The notes beneath the pieces were generated by a model, which was not told the DNA's origin, did not search any database, and saw nothing but the letters and a program-made list of their open reading frames with translations. From Candidatus Fermentithermobacillaceae bacterium (GTDB taxonomy: Bacteria; Bacillota; Sulfobacillia; Fermentithermobacillales; Fermentithermobacillaceae): 61,586 nucleotides of DNA. This document shows positions 49,930 to 58,558 of this stretch, piece by piece (position 1 is the first letter of the stretch; each line of letters begins with the position of its first letter). Where the stretch lies: NCBI GenBank assembly GCA_012840345.1, contig DULO01000120.1, forward strand, positions 1 through 61,586, written 5' to 3'. The position numbers and the translations under genes are program-made.

Positions 49930-52014
49930 TCAGTTTTCTTTGAGTTTTTCGGCTTTATATCTGCAATCCGGATTGGCACAATTTTGTTCACCCTTTGTGC
50001 CCGATTCTACCAAGAACCAGCCGCATTTGGGGCATACCGATCCGGGCACAGGGCGGTTCCAGGTCACAAAGCCGCATTCCGGATACTTCTCGCACCCGTA
50101 GAAGACTTTGCCGCGCTTGCTCCTTCTGACAACTAGCTCTCCACCGCACAAGGGACATTTGACCCCGGCTTTCTCCAGGAGCGGTTTGGTGTTCTTGCAC
50201 TCGGGATACCCCGAGCACGCGATAAACCTTCCGAAGCGGCCTCTTTTAATGACCATTGGCCGGCCGCACTTTTCGCAGTTCTCGCCCGCGGGTTCGTCTT
50301 GGACCTGCACCCGCTCTACTTCCTTATCAACCTTCTTGACTTGTTCCGAAAGGGGAGCCCAAAACTCCCGGACCACCGAGGTCCAGTCGACCTCTCCCTC
50401 TTCCACGGCGTCCAGTTTTCGTTCCATCTCCGCGGTGAACTTGAGGTCCACCACGGCGGGGAAGTGTTCCGACAGCAGAGCGTCCACCAAGAAACCCAGC
50501 TCGGTAGGATAGATGCGCCTGCCTTCCCTCGCGACGTACTCCCTCTCGAACAAGGTGGCGATAGTGGGAGCGTAGGTGGAAGGACGGCCGATCCCGTTTT
50601 CCTCCAGGGCTTTCACCAGCGACGCTTCCGTGAACCTGGGAGGCGGTTCGGTGAGGTGGCTAACGGGGTCCAGTTTCATTAGTTTCAGCACCTCACCTTC
50701 GGTGAGAGGGATGATCTCCCTGTCTTCCTCGGCAGGGGAATCGGACCCCTCTTCGTAGACTCTGGTGAAACCCGGGAACCTTAGGCGCGAACCGCTCGCC
50801 CTAAAGGTATGCCCCGCGCAGTCGATTTCCGCGGTGACGGTATCGTATACAGCCGGAGCCATTTGGCTTGCCACAAAGCGTTCCCAGATGAGTTTGTAGA
50901 GGCGGAATAAATCTTGCTTGAGATACGGCTTTACTTCCGCGGGAGTCCTCAGCACGCTTGACGGACGCACTGCCTCGTGGGCGCCTTGCTCTCCTGGCCT
51001 CTCCTTTTCCTTCCTTTGAGAACCGGCGTATTCCGCTCCAAAGACGCCGGTTATGTACGACTTGGCCTCGTTTGCGGCGACCTCCGAGATCCGGGTCGAG
51101 TCGGTCCTCATATAAGTGATGAGGCCGGTGTAACCCTCTTTTCCGAGCTCGACCCCCTCATAGAGTTCCTGGGCCAAAGACATGGTCTTCCTCACCGGAA
51201 AGCCGAGCTTTCGGGATGCTTCCTGCTGGAGAGTGGAGGTGGTGAACGGCGGAGGCGCTATTTTGCGCCGCTCTTTAGGCGTAACCGACTTGACCAGAAA
51301 GTCCTTGCCCGAGACGTCCTTTACGATGGAATCCACCGTGGCCTTATCCTTTATTTCCGCCTTCTTTCCCTGTTCTCCGAAATAGCGGGCCTTTACCTCG
51401 CCTGCGGAGCCTCTAAGGTACGCGTCCAGGGTCCAGTACTCCTCCGGTACAAAGGCCCTGATCTCCTTTTCCCTTTCAACCACGATCCTTAAGGCCACCG
51501 ACTGCACCCTGCCCGCGGACAGGCCCGGTTTTATCTTGTGCCAGAGAAGAGGGCTCAAGCTGTACCCCACCAGCCGGTCGATGACCCGGCGGGCCTGCTG
51601 GGCGTCTACGAGCCTGAGGTTAATCGGCGCCGGGCGGGCAAATGCTTGCTTTACGGCTTTTTCGGTGATCTCGTGGAAGGTGACTCGCTTCGCTTTCTCG
51701 GGCTGGATGCCCAGTATGCCGCAAAGGTGCCACGAGATGGCTTCGCCTTCCCTGTCAGGGTCAGTCGCGAGATACACCGAACTTGCTTTCTTGGCGGCTT
51801 CCTTTAGTTCTTTGATTACCTCGCCCTTCCCGCGTATGTTTATGTACTTGGGAGCGAAACCGTTTTCCACGTCCACTCCAAGCTGGCTCTTGGGCAGGTC
51901 TCTCACGTGGCCCAAAGAAGCCTTAACTTGGTACCTGGACTTCATGAACCGGGATATGGTCTTTGCCTTGGTGGGCGATTCAACTATTATTAACGGACGT
52001 TTTGTCTCGGCCAT
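49930..52014 (-). CDS. topA: DNA topoisomerase I
   Basis: This type IA topoisomerase relaxes negative supercoils. The 694 residues comprise the Toprim domain (LIIVESPTKAKTI with Glu12, DPDREGEAISWHL), the gate domains, and the catalytic tyrosine in GLITYMRTDSTRIS. C-terminal zinc ribbons follow: CEKCG...CSGYPEC, CPLCGG...CEKYPEC and a weaker third CPKCG...CANPDC. Length is normal for Bacillota. It lies 33 bases downstream of dprA's end in the same direction, the usual dprA-topA-xerC order. Confidence 0.97.
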   Translation of the reverse strand: MAETKRPLIIVESPTKAKTISRFMKSRYQVKASLGHVRDLPKSQLGVDVENGFAPKYINIRGKGEVIKELKEAAKKASSVYLATDPDREGEAISWHLCGILGIQPEKAKRVTFHEITEKAVKQAFARPAPINLRLVDAQQARRVIDRLVGYSLSPLLWHKIKPGLSAGRVQSVALRIVVEREKEIRAFVPEEYWTLDAYLRGSAGEVKARYFGEQGKKAEIKDKATVDSIVKDVSGKDFLVKSVTPKERRKIAPPPFTTSTLQQEASRKLGFPVRKTMSLAQELYEGVELGKEGYTGLITYMRTDSTRISEVAANEAKSYITGVFGAEYAGSQRKEKERPGEQGAHEAVRPSSVLRTPAEVKPYLKQDLFRLYKLIWERFVASQMAPAVYDTVTAEIDCAGHTFRASGSRLRFPGFTRVYEEGSDSPAEEDREIIPLTEGEVLKLMKLDPVSHLTEPPPRFTEASLVKALEENGIGRPSTYAPTIATLFEREYVAREGRRIYPTELGFLVDALLSEHFPAVVDLKFTAEMERKLDAVEEGEVDWTSVVREFWAPLSEQVKKVDKEVERVQVQDEPAGENCEKCGRPMVIKRGRFGRFIACSGYPECKNTKPLLEKAGVKCPLCGGELVVRRSKRGKVFYGCEKYPECGFVTWNRPVPGSVCPKCGWFLVESGTKGEQNCANPDCRYKAEKLKEN

Positions 52015-52047
52015 TTACCTAAACCGCTCCTTCGCTTCCCAAGAGTA

Positions 52048-52965
52048 TTACTCTGTCGTACCCCTAAGCATGTACTTGCCTCCGGGAAGCCTTTTTAGTA
52101 CTCCCTTCACTTCCAAAGACGACAACACCGATAAGAGCCTTCCCGGGGAAAGGGAGGGAACCCGGGAGTGGGCTTCATCCGCCGAAAACACATTATCGGC
52201 GACTTCTCCCAGCACGTACGCTTCTTCCAAGGTCAGCGAAACGCCTCTGGCCGAAGTCGCCTCTGGTATGTATTCGGACTCATGCCTGAGAAAGGATAGC
52301 ACATCCCGGGCACAGCATACCAGATAAGCCCCATCTTGAATGAGGCGGTTAGAACCCGCGCTCGCTCTCGACTTGGGGCTGCCCGGGACAGCCATAACCG
52401 GCCTGCCGTGCTTGGCGGCCCAATCCGCGGTTATGAGCGCTCCTGATTTTTCCCCGGCCTCAACTACCAATACGCCCAGCGACAACCCGGATATTATCCG
52501 GTTTCTCGCCGGAAAGTGCCACGGCAAGGGTTTTGTCCCCAAGGGGTACTCTGAAACCAGGGCTCCCGACTTGGGGATTCTCGCGAAGAGATTCCGGTTC
52601 TCCCTGGGATAGACAACATCTATTCCCGCTCCTAGGCAGGCGATGGTCCTGCCCCCCGCGTCAAGCGCTCCTTTATGGGCCGCGGCGTCGATCCCCGCGG
52701 CGAGTCCCGAGACTACCGTAACGCCGGCACGCGCGAGGTCCGAGGCGATTTCGTAGGCTATCTCCCGTCCTACGGGCGTCGGACTCCTGGTACCCACGAT
52801 GGCGACCGCCGTCCTGTCAGTTGGCAAGATATCCCCGGCGCAAAACAGGGGCGGGGGATCGGGTACGGCGCGCAGGTTTTCCGGGTAAGCCAGGTCTTCC
52901 GGGGTGAGAACGGTTCCCGCGGACTGGTCCACTCTAGTCCCTCCCAATTCCTGACAATCCGACAT
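52048..52965 (-). CDS. dprA: DNA-processing protein DprA (core plus winged helix, short N-terminus)
   Basis: DprA loads RecA on incoming single-stranded DNA in transformation. The core Rossmann-like DprA/LOG fold is clear (AIVGTRSPTPVGREIAYEIA, VSGLAAGIDAAAHKGAL, ARNRIISGLSLGVLVVEAG). A C-terminal winged helix follows (about 245-305). The usual N-terminal SAM/HhH domain (about 70 residues) is missing whichever start is used. The ATG at 52965 gives 305 residues without an obvious ribosome-binding site. A TTG at 53067 would give 339 but would overlap the divergent gerAA start. Start uncertain. Confidence 0.9.
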   Translation of the reverse strand: MSDCQELGGTRVDQSAGTVLTPEDLAYPENLRAVPDPPPLFCAGDILPTDRTAVAIVGTRSPTPVGREIAYEIASDLARAGVTVVSGLAAGIDAAAHKGALDAGGRTIACLGAGIDVVYPRENRNLFARIPKSGALVSEYPLGTKPLPWHFPARNRIISGLSLGVLVVEAGEKSGALITADWAAKHGRPVMAVPGSPKSRASAGSNRLIQDGAYLVCCARDVLSFLRHESEYIPEATSARGVSLTLEEAYVLGEVADNVFSADEAHSRVPSLSPGRLLSVLSSLEVKGVLKRLPGGKYMLRGTTE

Positions 52966-53057
52966 GAATATACCACTTTCGCGAATGCGGCGAAAGGGTT
53001 CGAGCGCAAGTGAAGGGGCATGATCAACTTTAGAACCAAGCAGGTCAAGGTGAGATC

Positions 53058-54818
53058 TTGAGGCCAAGAAACCCGTGGAAGCGCTTATTATCGCTTATAA
53101 CTCCCGCCAGAGGAAGGTCGGAGCGTAAGTCCTTTTCCTTGGGGACAAGGCCCATACACGGCAAGACCCCCCAGGGGAAGGAGCGAGCCCCTGTTGAAGG
53201 GACCAAGATTCCCAAGAGAGTGAAGGACTCTTCCGATCTCCTAAAGGAAGTCTTCCACGTTCCCCATTCTTCCGACGTGGTGTTCAGGGAGATCGTCTGC
53301 GCGAAACCGGCCATTAAGGTAGTGGTCGCTTACATCGAAGGGCTTGCCGATTCCAACAAGGTACAGTCTTCAGTCTTAGAGCCCCTGCTCTTGCTTTCGT
53401 CCATTAGAAACTACGACGCGAAAGACCCGGTGACCTACCTGAAGAACGCCCTCCTCCCCAGCGGACAGGTTGAAGAGAAGCAGAGCCTGGAGGAACTGGT
53501 AGAGGGAATGATCGCCGGAGACACCGTCGTGCTCATGGACGGACGCGAAGTCGCCCTAACCGTCGAGACCAAGGGATGGGAGCACCGGACAGTCAGCACT
53601 TCGTTCAGCGAGCGAATCGTAAAAGGTCCCCAGCAGGGTTTCGTTGAGGTGCTCAGGGTAAACACCGCCATCGTCAGGTCCATATTGCAGTCTGCCGACT
53701 TGGTGGTAGAGAACATCGACCTGGGCGCGACGGCTTACAACCGGTGCGCCATGCTGTATATGAAAAGCATAGCCAACGACAAGCTCGTGGCGGAGCTTCG
53801 GCGCCGCCTGAAGTCCATTTCGTTTTCGGACGTATTGACCAGCGGCGTGTTGGAGCAGATGATTGAGGGCCGAAAAACCCTGATCCCCAGCGTGTTGAGC
53901 ACTGAGCGTCCAGACAGGGTAGCGCGCTTCCTCCTTCAGGGGTCGTGCGCGGTCATGGTGGCCGGGGACCCGTTCGTGCTCATCCTGCCTGTAAGCATCC
54001 TGGCGTTCGTGCACAGTCCCGAAGATGAGTACGTCAGGTGGCCTTACGGCAACCTTCTCAGGTTGATCCGTTACATATCTCTCCTCTTGGTGGTGTTCCT
54101 GCCGGGCGTGTACGTGGCGATAGTGGACTACCATGCCGAGATGATCCCGACCCAGCTTCTCATGGCGATAGCCGCCAGCAGGGAACCCATACCTTTCCCT
54201 ATTTATGTGGAAATGCTCGTGATGTACTTCGGCTTTGAGCTGATCCGCGAGGCAGGTATTCGCATCCCATCCCCTATCGGGCCCACCATCGGCATAGTCG
54301 GAGCTCTCTTGATCGGAGAAGCCGCGGTATCCGCCAATTTAGTGAGCCCAATAATGGTTATAGTCATAGCCATAACCGCCGTGGCGGCTTTCGCCGTGCC
54401 TAACCAGGAACTTGCCATGTTTACCCGCATAGCGACCCTACTGTTTATCATAGCAGGCACCGTTGCGGGCCTACTGGGTGTGGTATCCCTAACATACTTG
54501 GGGATCTGCCACTTCGCGTCCTTAACTTCCTTGGGAGTTCCTTTGTTGGCTCCGATCGCTCCTGTCTGGAAGTCGTCCTTCTCTTCCCTCTTGCAGCCGG
54601 CTGCCCAGGATATGCGGCTGAGGCAGACTTTCGTGAGGCCCAAAGACAAGTTCAGGGCACCCGATGAGCCGAGACTCTGGGATATCGGGGAAACGGCGTC
54701 CCACAGGCTCCGGTCCAGCGTCCTTGAGGAAAAACGGAAGGAGAAAGGAAAGACCGAGGAAGGAGGCGATGGGGGAAGCCATGAGCAAGGGAAGGCGAGA
54801 AACCGAGGACCGAAATAG
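53058..54818 (+). CDS. gerAA: Spore germination protein GerAA family (A subunit)
   Basis: This is the membrane A subunit of a nutrient germinant receptor in the spore inner membrane. The 586 residues begin with a hydrophilic N-terminal half (about 50-340, with VVAYIEGLADSNKV and GDTVVLMDG). Five or so transmembrane segments follow (about 350-500, containing the family motif FGFELIREAGIRIPSPIGPTI and a C-terminal QELAMFTRI). Start is TTG with AAGGTGAG before it. It overlaps gerAB by 38 bases. The germinant cannot be predicted. Confidence 0.94.
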   Translation: MRPRNPWKRLLSLITPARGRSERKSFSLGTRPIHGKTPQGKERAPVEGTKIPKRVKDSSDLLKEVFHVPHSSDVVFREIVCAKPAIKVVVAYIEGLADSNKVQSSVLEPLLLLSSIRNYDAKDPVTYLKNALLPSGQVEEKQSLEELVEGMIAGDTVVLMDGREVALTVETKGWEHRTVSTSFSERIVKGPQQGFVEVLRVNTAIVRSILQSADLVVENIDLGATAYNRCAMLYMKSIANDKLVAELRRRLKSISFSDVLTSGVLEQMIEGRKTLIPSVLSTERPDRVARFLLQGSCAVMVAGDPFVLILPVSILAFVHSPEDEYVRWPYGNLLRLIRYISLLLVVFLPGVYVAIVDYHAEMIPTQLLMAIAASREPIPFPIYVEMLVMYFGFELIREAGIRIPSPIGPTIGIVGALLIGEAAVSANLVSPIMVIVIAITAVAAFAVPNQELAMFTRIATLLFIIAGTVAGLLGVVSLTYLGICHFASLTSLGVPLLAPIAPVWKSSFSSLLQPAAQDMRLRQTFVRPKDKFRAPDEPRLWDIGETASHRLRSSVLEEKRKEKGKTEEGGDGGSHEQGKARNRGPK

Positions 54819-56028
54819 ACCGGACTCTTCACCGGTTATCCAATTGGGCCATATAGACGGAAAACAAGTGACCCTGATGACGGGTTTCCTGTTGGGGGCC
54901 AAAGTTTTCCTTATGACTCCGTCATTTATCGCCGCGAGAGTCGGTACCTCGGCGTGGATCACCACCATAGTGGGCACCGGCCTTGCCTTGCTCGGCCTTC
55001 TGGGATGGCTCAAGTGGGCCAACGCCACCTCGGACTTGGCCTTTGTACCCGCCCTCAGGAAGACCTTGGGCCGGTTCTTGGGTGACCTCCTCGCCTTTGC
55101 CATACTGCTGGCCTGTCTGGCAGGGGCCGCTCTCAACACAAGAGTTGTCGCGGGGGGCGCGGTCATCGGCCTGTTGCCCCACTTCCCCATCGAGGTAATT
55201 ATCGCCATCGCCGTGGTCACAGGGCTCTACGGCGCCTGGCTCGGTCTTGAGACAGTCGCCAGGGTGGCGGTGGTATTCGCGCCCTTGACGGTTATTTCCA
55301 CAATCGCGGTTATCGTAGGGGCGGGCCGCTTTATCGACCTCCGGAATCTCTTCCCTTTTTGGGGTCTCGGCGTCGCTGAGACCATAAAGGAAGGTGCCCT
55401 AAACACGGGCCTTTTCGCTGTCATGCCGTCGGTTATGGTTTGGAAGTCCTATGTGAGGGCTCCCGAGAACCTGTCCCGGGGTACGTCCGGCGGAGTGCTC
55501 TTGGCGGGGGTGATCGTGACAATCGGTACCGCGGTATCTATCACTGTCTTCCCGCATCCGGAGATATCACGGATAATCGACCCTTTGGGAATCCTGGCGC
55601 GAGCCGTGTATCTCGGGCCTTTCCTGCAGAGGCTTGAGGCCGTGTTTACCTTCGTGTGGTTCTTCACGACTTCAGTCCAGTTGAGCGTGTTATACATAAT
55701 CGCGTTTATCCTCCTCGCCCAGCTGGCGGGAGTCCACACTTACAGGCCGTTCGCGCCGGCGGTAGGGCTCCTGCTCTTCGCGGGAGCGTCCATTCCCCCC
55801 AGCATTCTGTCCGCCGGCGAGCTACTGCACGGCATCTTGTTTCAAGAAGCCGGGATCGCCTTGGTCGCGTCGGGATGGGTACTGTATCTTGTCGCGCGGG
55901 TGAGAGGAATGGCTCCCCGAGAAGGCGGGAATCCCAGGGGCAGACGGTCCTCCGATGGACCCCCGCTTGCCGGGAAGAAGCTTAGAGCAGGCGGAAAGGA
56001 GGAGCCTTCCAAACTTGGGCAGAGTTAG
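54781..56028 (+). CDS. gerAB: Spore germination permease GerAB family (B subunit)
   Basis: This is the amino-acid/polyamine/organocation-type permease-like subunit that binds germinant in the receptor. From the ATG at 54781 it has 415 residues with about ten hydrophobic helices and starts the fold at VIQLGHIDGKQVTLMTGF. The longer frame (54664) lies inside gerAA. The ATG at 54769 is too near GGAGG. The C-terminus is basic and soluble. It overlaps gerAC by 14 bases. Confidence 0.92.
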   Translation: MSKGRRETEDRNRPDSSPVIQLGHIDGKQVTLMTGFLLGAKVFLMTPSFIAARVGTSAWITTIVGTGLALLGLLGWLKWANATSDLAFVPALRKTLGRFLGDLLAFAILLACLAGAALNTRVVAGGAVIGLLPHFPIEVIIAIAVVTGLYGAWLGLETVARVAVVFAPLTVISTIAVIVGAGRFIDLRNLFPFWGLGVAETIKEGALNTGLFAVMPSVMVWKSYVRAPENLSRGTSGGVLLAGVIVTIGTAVSITVFPHPEISRIIDPLGILARAVYLGPFLQRLEAVFTFVWFFTTSVQLSVLYIIAFILLAQLAGVHTYRPFAPAVGLLLFAGASIPPSILSAGELLHGILFQEAGIALVASGWVLYLVARVRGMAPREGGNPRGRRSSDGPPLAGKKLRAGGKEEPSKLGQS

Positions 56029-57322
56029 AGTGTGGAGACGGAGCGTCTTCCTCCTGTTAGTCTTAACGTTGGCTGCGTCTTCAGCCGGATGCTGGGGCCG
56101 CCAAGAACTGGAGAACCAGTCCTTGGTCACGGTCATGGGTGTCGACAACGGCACGGACAAGCGGATCCGGCTGACCGCGAGAATCGCCATACCCAGAGCG
56201 GCGGCGGGAGGACAGGGCGGGAGCGGACAAGGTTCCTCACTCGGAGGCTTCCCCATAACGGTGGAAGGCGAGAACATCCTCGATGCACTAAACGGGCTCC
56301 AGCAGATAACCGGGCGCGATGTTACCGTTGGTCACCTTACCATCCTCGTATTGGGAGAGGAGTTCGCGCGCAAGGACGTAGGTCCCGTGGTGGACGTGTT
56401 CTCGAGGACGCTTCAGTTTCGTCCCACCACCTTGGTGGTAACGTGCAGGGAAAAAGCTGAGGATTTCGTCAAGGAGTTCACTCCCGGAGAAGAGACGGAA
56501 CCGTCCGTCATGATCCGTAAACTTATCGAATCCACCCATACAACCCTTGGCGGAAGTCCGTTCGTGTCAATGCAGGAGTTCATAAACGCTTACAACACAA
56601 TTGACTCAGACCCGTGGACGCCTTACATGACGTTGGCTTCATCGGTTGCCGCGGACGACAGTTCAGAACGCCCCGGAACCGGCGAAGACGGCGAAGGGTC
56701 CGCCCAGGAACAGGATATGGGACTCGGAGACCGGAAGCCTGGGGGCGACAAGCCCGACGGACTAAAGGTGGTCCGGGTGTTGGGAAGCGCGGTCTACGCC
56801 AAGGTCGGAGACGTGCAACGAATGGTAGGAACTCTGGACTTCTATGAGACCATGGCGGCCAACTTGATGGCGGGGAACTTGAGGAATACAGTTCTTCAAA
56901 TGGCGTTTCCAGAGAGCCACGAAGAAGTATCGCTGAGGTTCAGACACGCAGCCGTGAGGCGTAGGATCAACATTCAAGGGAACACAACTTACGTTACTTG
57001 GGTCATTCGTCTTGTGGGAACCATTGACGAAATCGTCGTTCACCCAACTCTGGAGCCTTTGGGCAGGGAGTTCTCAGATGACGTGATCCTTAGTGCCCAA
57101 GAAGAGATGGCGGCACTCTTGACCAAGACCTTTCGAAAACTGCAAAGTTTTAGGTCCGACCCAATCCAATTGGGCAGGAGCGTTCAGATGAAGTTCGCTA
57201 CAATACCGGAGTGGGAGAACTTCAACTGGCCTGAGCGGTTCCCAGACGTTCAGGGAACCTTTGATATCAAGGTCAGTCTCCTAAACTCCGGATTCGTCTA
57301 CCGGCACCCGTATCCCAGATAA
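56015..57322 (+). CDS. gerAC: Spore germination lipoprotein GerAC family (C subunit)
   Basis: This is the lipoprotein subunit of the germinant receptor. From the TTG at 56015 (AGGAGGAG eleven bases upstream) it is 435 residues. It has a basic start, a hydrophobic signal and lipobox SAGC with Cys26, then the family hallmark CWGRQELENQSLVTVMGVD. A low-complexity acidic/Gly insert (about 205-240) separates the two Ger(x)C domains. The C-terminal half shows LEPLGREFSDDVI and the FRKLQSFRSDPI region. The frame extends upstream to 55955 inside gerAB. Confidence 0.93.
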   Translation: MGRVRVWRRSVFLLLVLTLAASSAGCWGRQELENQSLVTVMGVDNGTDKRIRLTARIAIPRAAAGGQGGSGQGSSLGGFPITVEGENILDALNGLQQITGRDVTVGHLTILVLGEEFARKDVGPVVDVFSRTLQFRPTTLVVTCREKAEDFVKEFTPGEETEPSVMIRKLIESTHTTLGGSPFVSMQEFINAYNTIDSDPWTPYMTLASSVAADDSSERPGTGEDGEGSAQEQDMGLGDRKPGGDKPDGLKVVRVLGSAVYAKVGDVQRMVGTLDFYETMAANLMAGNLRNTVLQMAFPESHEEVSLRFRHAAVRRRINIQGNTTYVTWVIRLVGTIDEIVVHPTLEPLGREFSDDVILSAQEEMAALLTKTFRKLQSFRSDPIQLGRSVQMKFATIPEWENFNWPERFPDVQGTFDIKVSLLNSGFVYRHPYPR

Positions 57323-57449
57323 CGATGCCGGCACCACGACGGCTCCGCATCCGAGGCAACGGCTAGACAGGCTCTTTTGCTGCCTTTTCGCGGGTAAGAC
57401 AGGACAAGCCGAGTTCCTTGGCGAACCCCCAAAAGAGGGGTGATAGGCC

Positions 57450-58097
57450 TTGCCGAGGCGACCGGAGGACGAAGAGAGAGTAAAGGCAATGTACTCTGCG
57501 GAAGACAAGTGGCGACGCAAGTACGGTTATGTCGCCGGAGTGGACGAAGTCGGAAGAGGCCCTATGGCCGGCCCGGTAGTGGCGGCGGCAGTAGTGTTGC
57601 CCGCGAGTTCCATGATCTCGGGTATCGATGATTCTAAGAAGCTGTCGCAAAAGAGCAGGGAGCGCCTCTTCGACGAGATCCTGGAAAACTGCCTCGCTTT
57701 TGGGGTCGGAATCCGCTCGTCTCAGTACATAGACAAGTACGGGATCGTGCCTGCCACCTTTTCCGCCATGAGGATGGCCATAGATATGCTTACCCTGAAA
57801 GGGTACCGTCCGGGATTTGTGGCCGTCGACGGGTACCCTATCCCCTGTCTTGACATCCCGCAAGAAGCCGTGGTCCACGGCGACTCCCTGGTGGCGTCCA
57901 TCGCTTGCGCGTCTATCGTCGCCAAAGTGACCCGCGACCGGATCATGACCGAATACGCGGAACTGTACCCGGACTACGGGTTCGAAGAGCACAAGGGGTA
58001 CTGTACCAAAGAACACAGGTCAAAGCTAAGCCGCTTTGGTCCCTGCCCCATTCACAGGCGGTCTTTTAGGCCGGTGGGAGACGCGGCGGACGCCTAG
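57450..58097 (+). CDS. rnhB: Ribonuclease HII
   Basis: RNase HII removes ribonucleotides from DNA. The 215 residues have the catalytic DEVGRG (32-37, GVDEVGRGPMAGPVV), a third Asp in VAVDGYP and the fourth in AKVTRDRIM, all present. The C-terminus SFRPV fits the family. Start is TTG, with GAGGGGTGAT nine or so bases upstream. Its TAG and the TAG of convergent yraN share the same CTAG bases, so the two genes overlap by four. Confidence 0.96.
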   Translation: MPRRPEDEERVKAMYSAEDKWRRKYGYVAGVDEVGRGPMAGPVVAAAVVLPASSMISGIDDSKKLSQKSRERLFDEILENCLAFGVGIRSSQYIDKYGIVPATFSAMRMAIDMLTLKGYRPGFVAVDGYPIPCLDIPQEAVVHGDSLVASIACASIVAKVTRDRIMTEYAELYPDYGFEEHKGYCTKEHRSKLSRFGPCPIHRRSFRPVGDAADA

Positions 58098-58558
58098 AAC
58101 TCGATTATGCCTTTTATGAGCTCGTAACAGGGGTTTCCGTCTTTGACGAGGCACAAGTCTACGCGAACTTGCGTTTCAGGGAGGATACTCCGGTCGCGAC
58201 TCGAGATGTAGCGCCTTACCGCCAGCCTCAACTTGGCGGCCTTAGCTCGGTCCACCGATTCCAGCGCGGAAACCAGGCTTCCATCGCGTCTGTACCGCAC
58301 TTCGACGAAGGCCAAGACGTTGCCGTCCACGGCAATCACGTCTATTTCGCCGTACTTGCACCTGTAGTTGCGTTCTATGACCCTGTATCCTTCGTTCTCT
58401 GTAAGAAAACGGCAGGCCATTTCCTCTTTCTCGCGGCCTATCTCTGTTGACCGGCGGGGCGTTCGTTGGGCTAGCCCCCGGGTCTTGCCTCGCGCAATGT
58501 CCTGACGCGGTTCATTCTGTTGTGCCTGTCCGTCGGTGCGTGTCCTCATCCTTCCCAC
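58094..58558 (-). CDS. yraN: YraN family protein (UPF0102), predicted endonuclease-like
   Basis: A 154-residue protein of the UPF0102 family with a PD-(D/E)XK-like core: EEMACRFLTENEGYRVIERNY, GEIDVIAVDG and FVEVRYR. The usual FVEVK lysine is Arg here, which may weaken catalysis. The first 40 residues are polar and poorly conserved, so a later start is possible. It overlaps the comM stop by 13 bases. The pairing rnhB/yraN/comM is frequent in Bacillota. Confidence 0.9.
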   Translation of the reverse strand: MGRMRTRTDGQAQQNEPRQDIARGKTRGLAQRTPRRSTEIGREKEEMACRFLTENEGYRVIERNYRCKYGEIDVIAVDGNVLAFVEVRYRRDGSLVSALESVDRAKAAKLRLAVRRYISSRDRSILPETQVRVDLCLVKDGNPCYELIKGIIEF

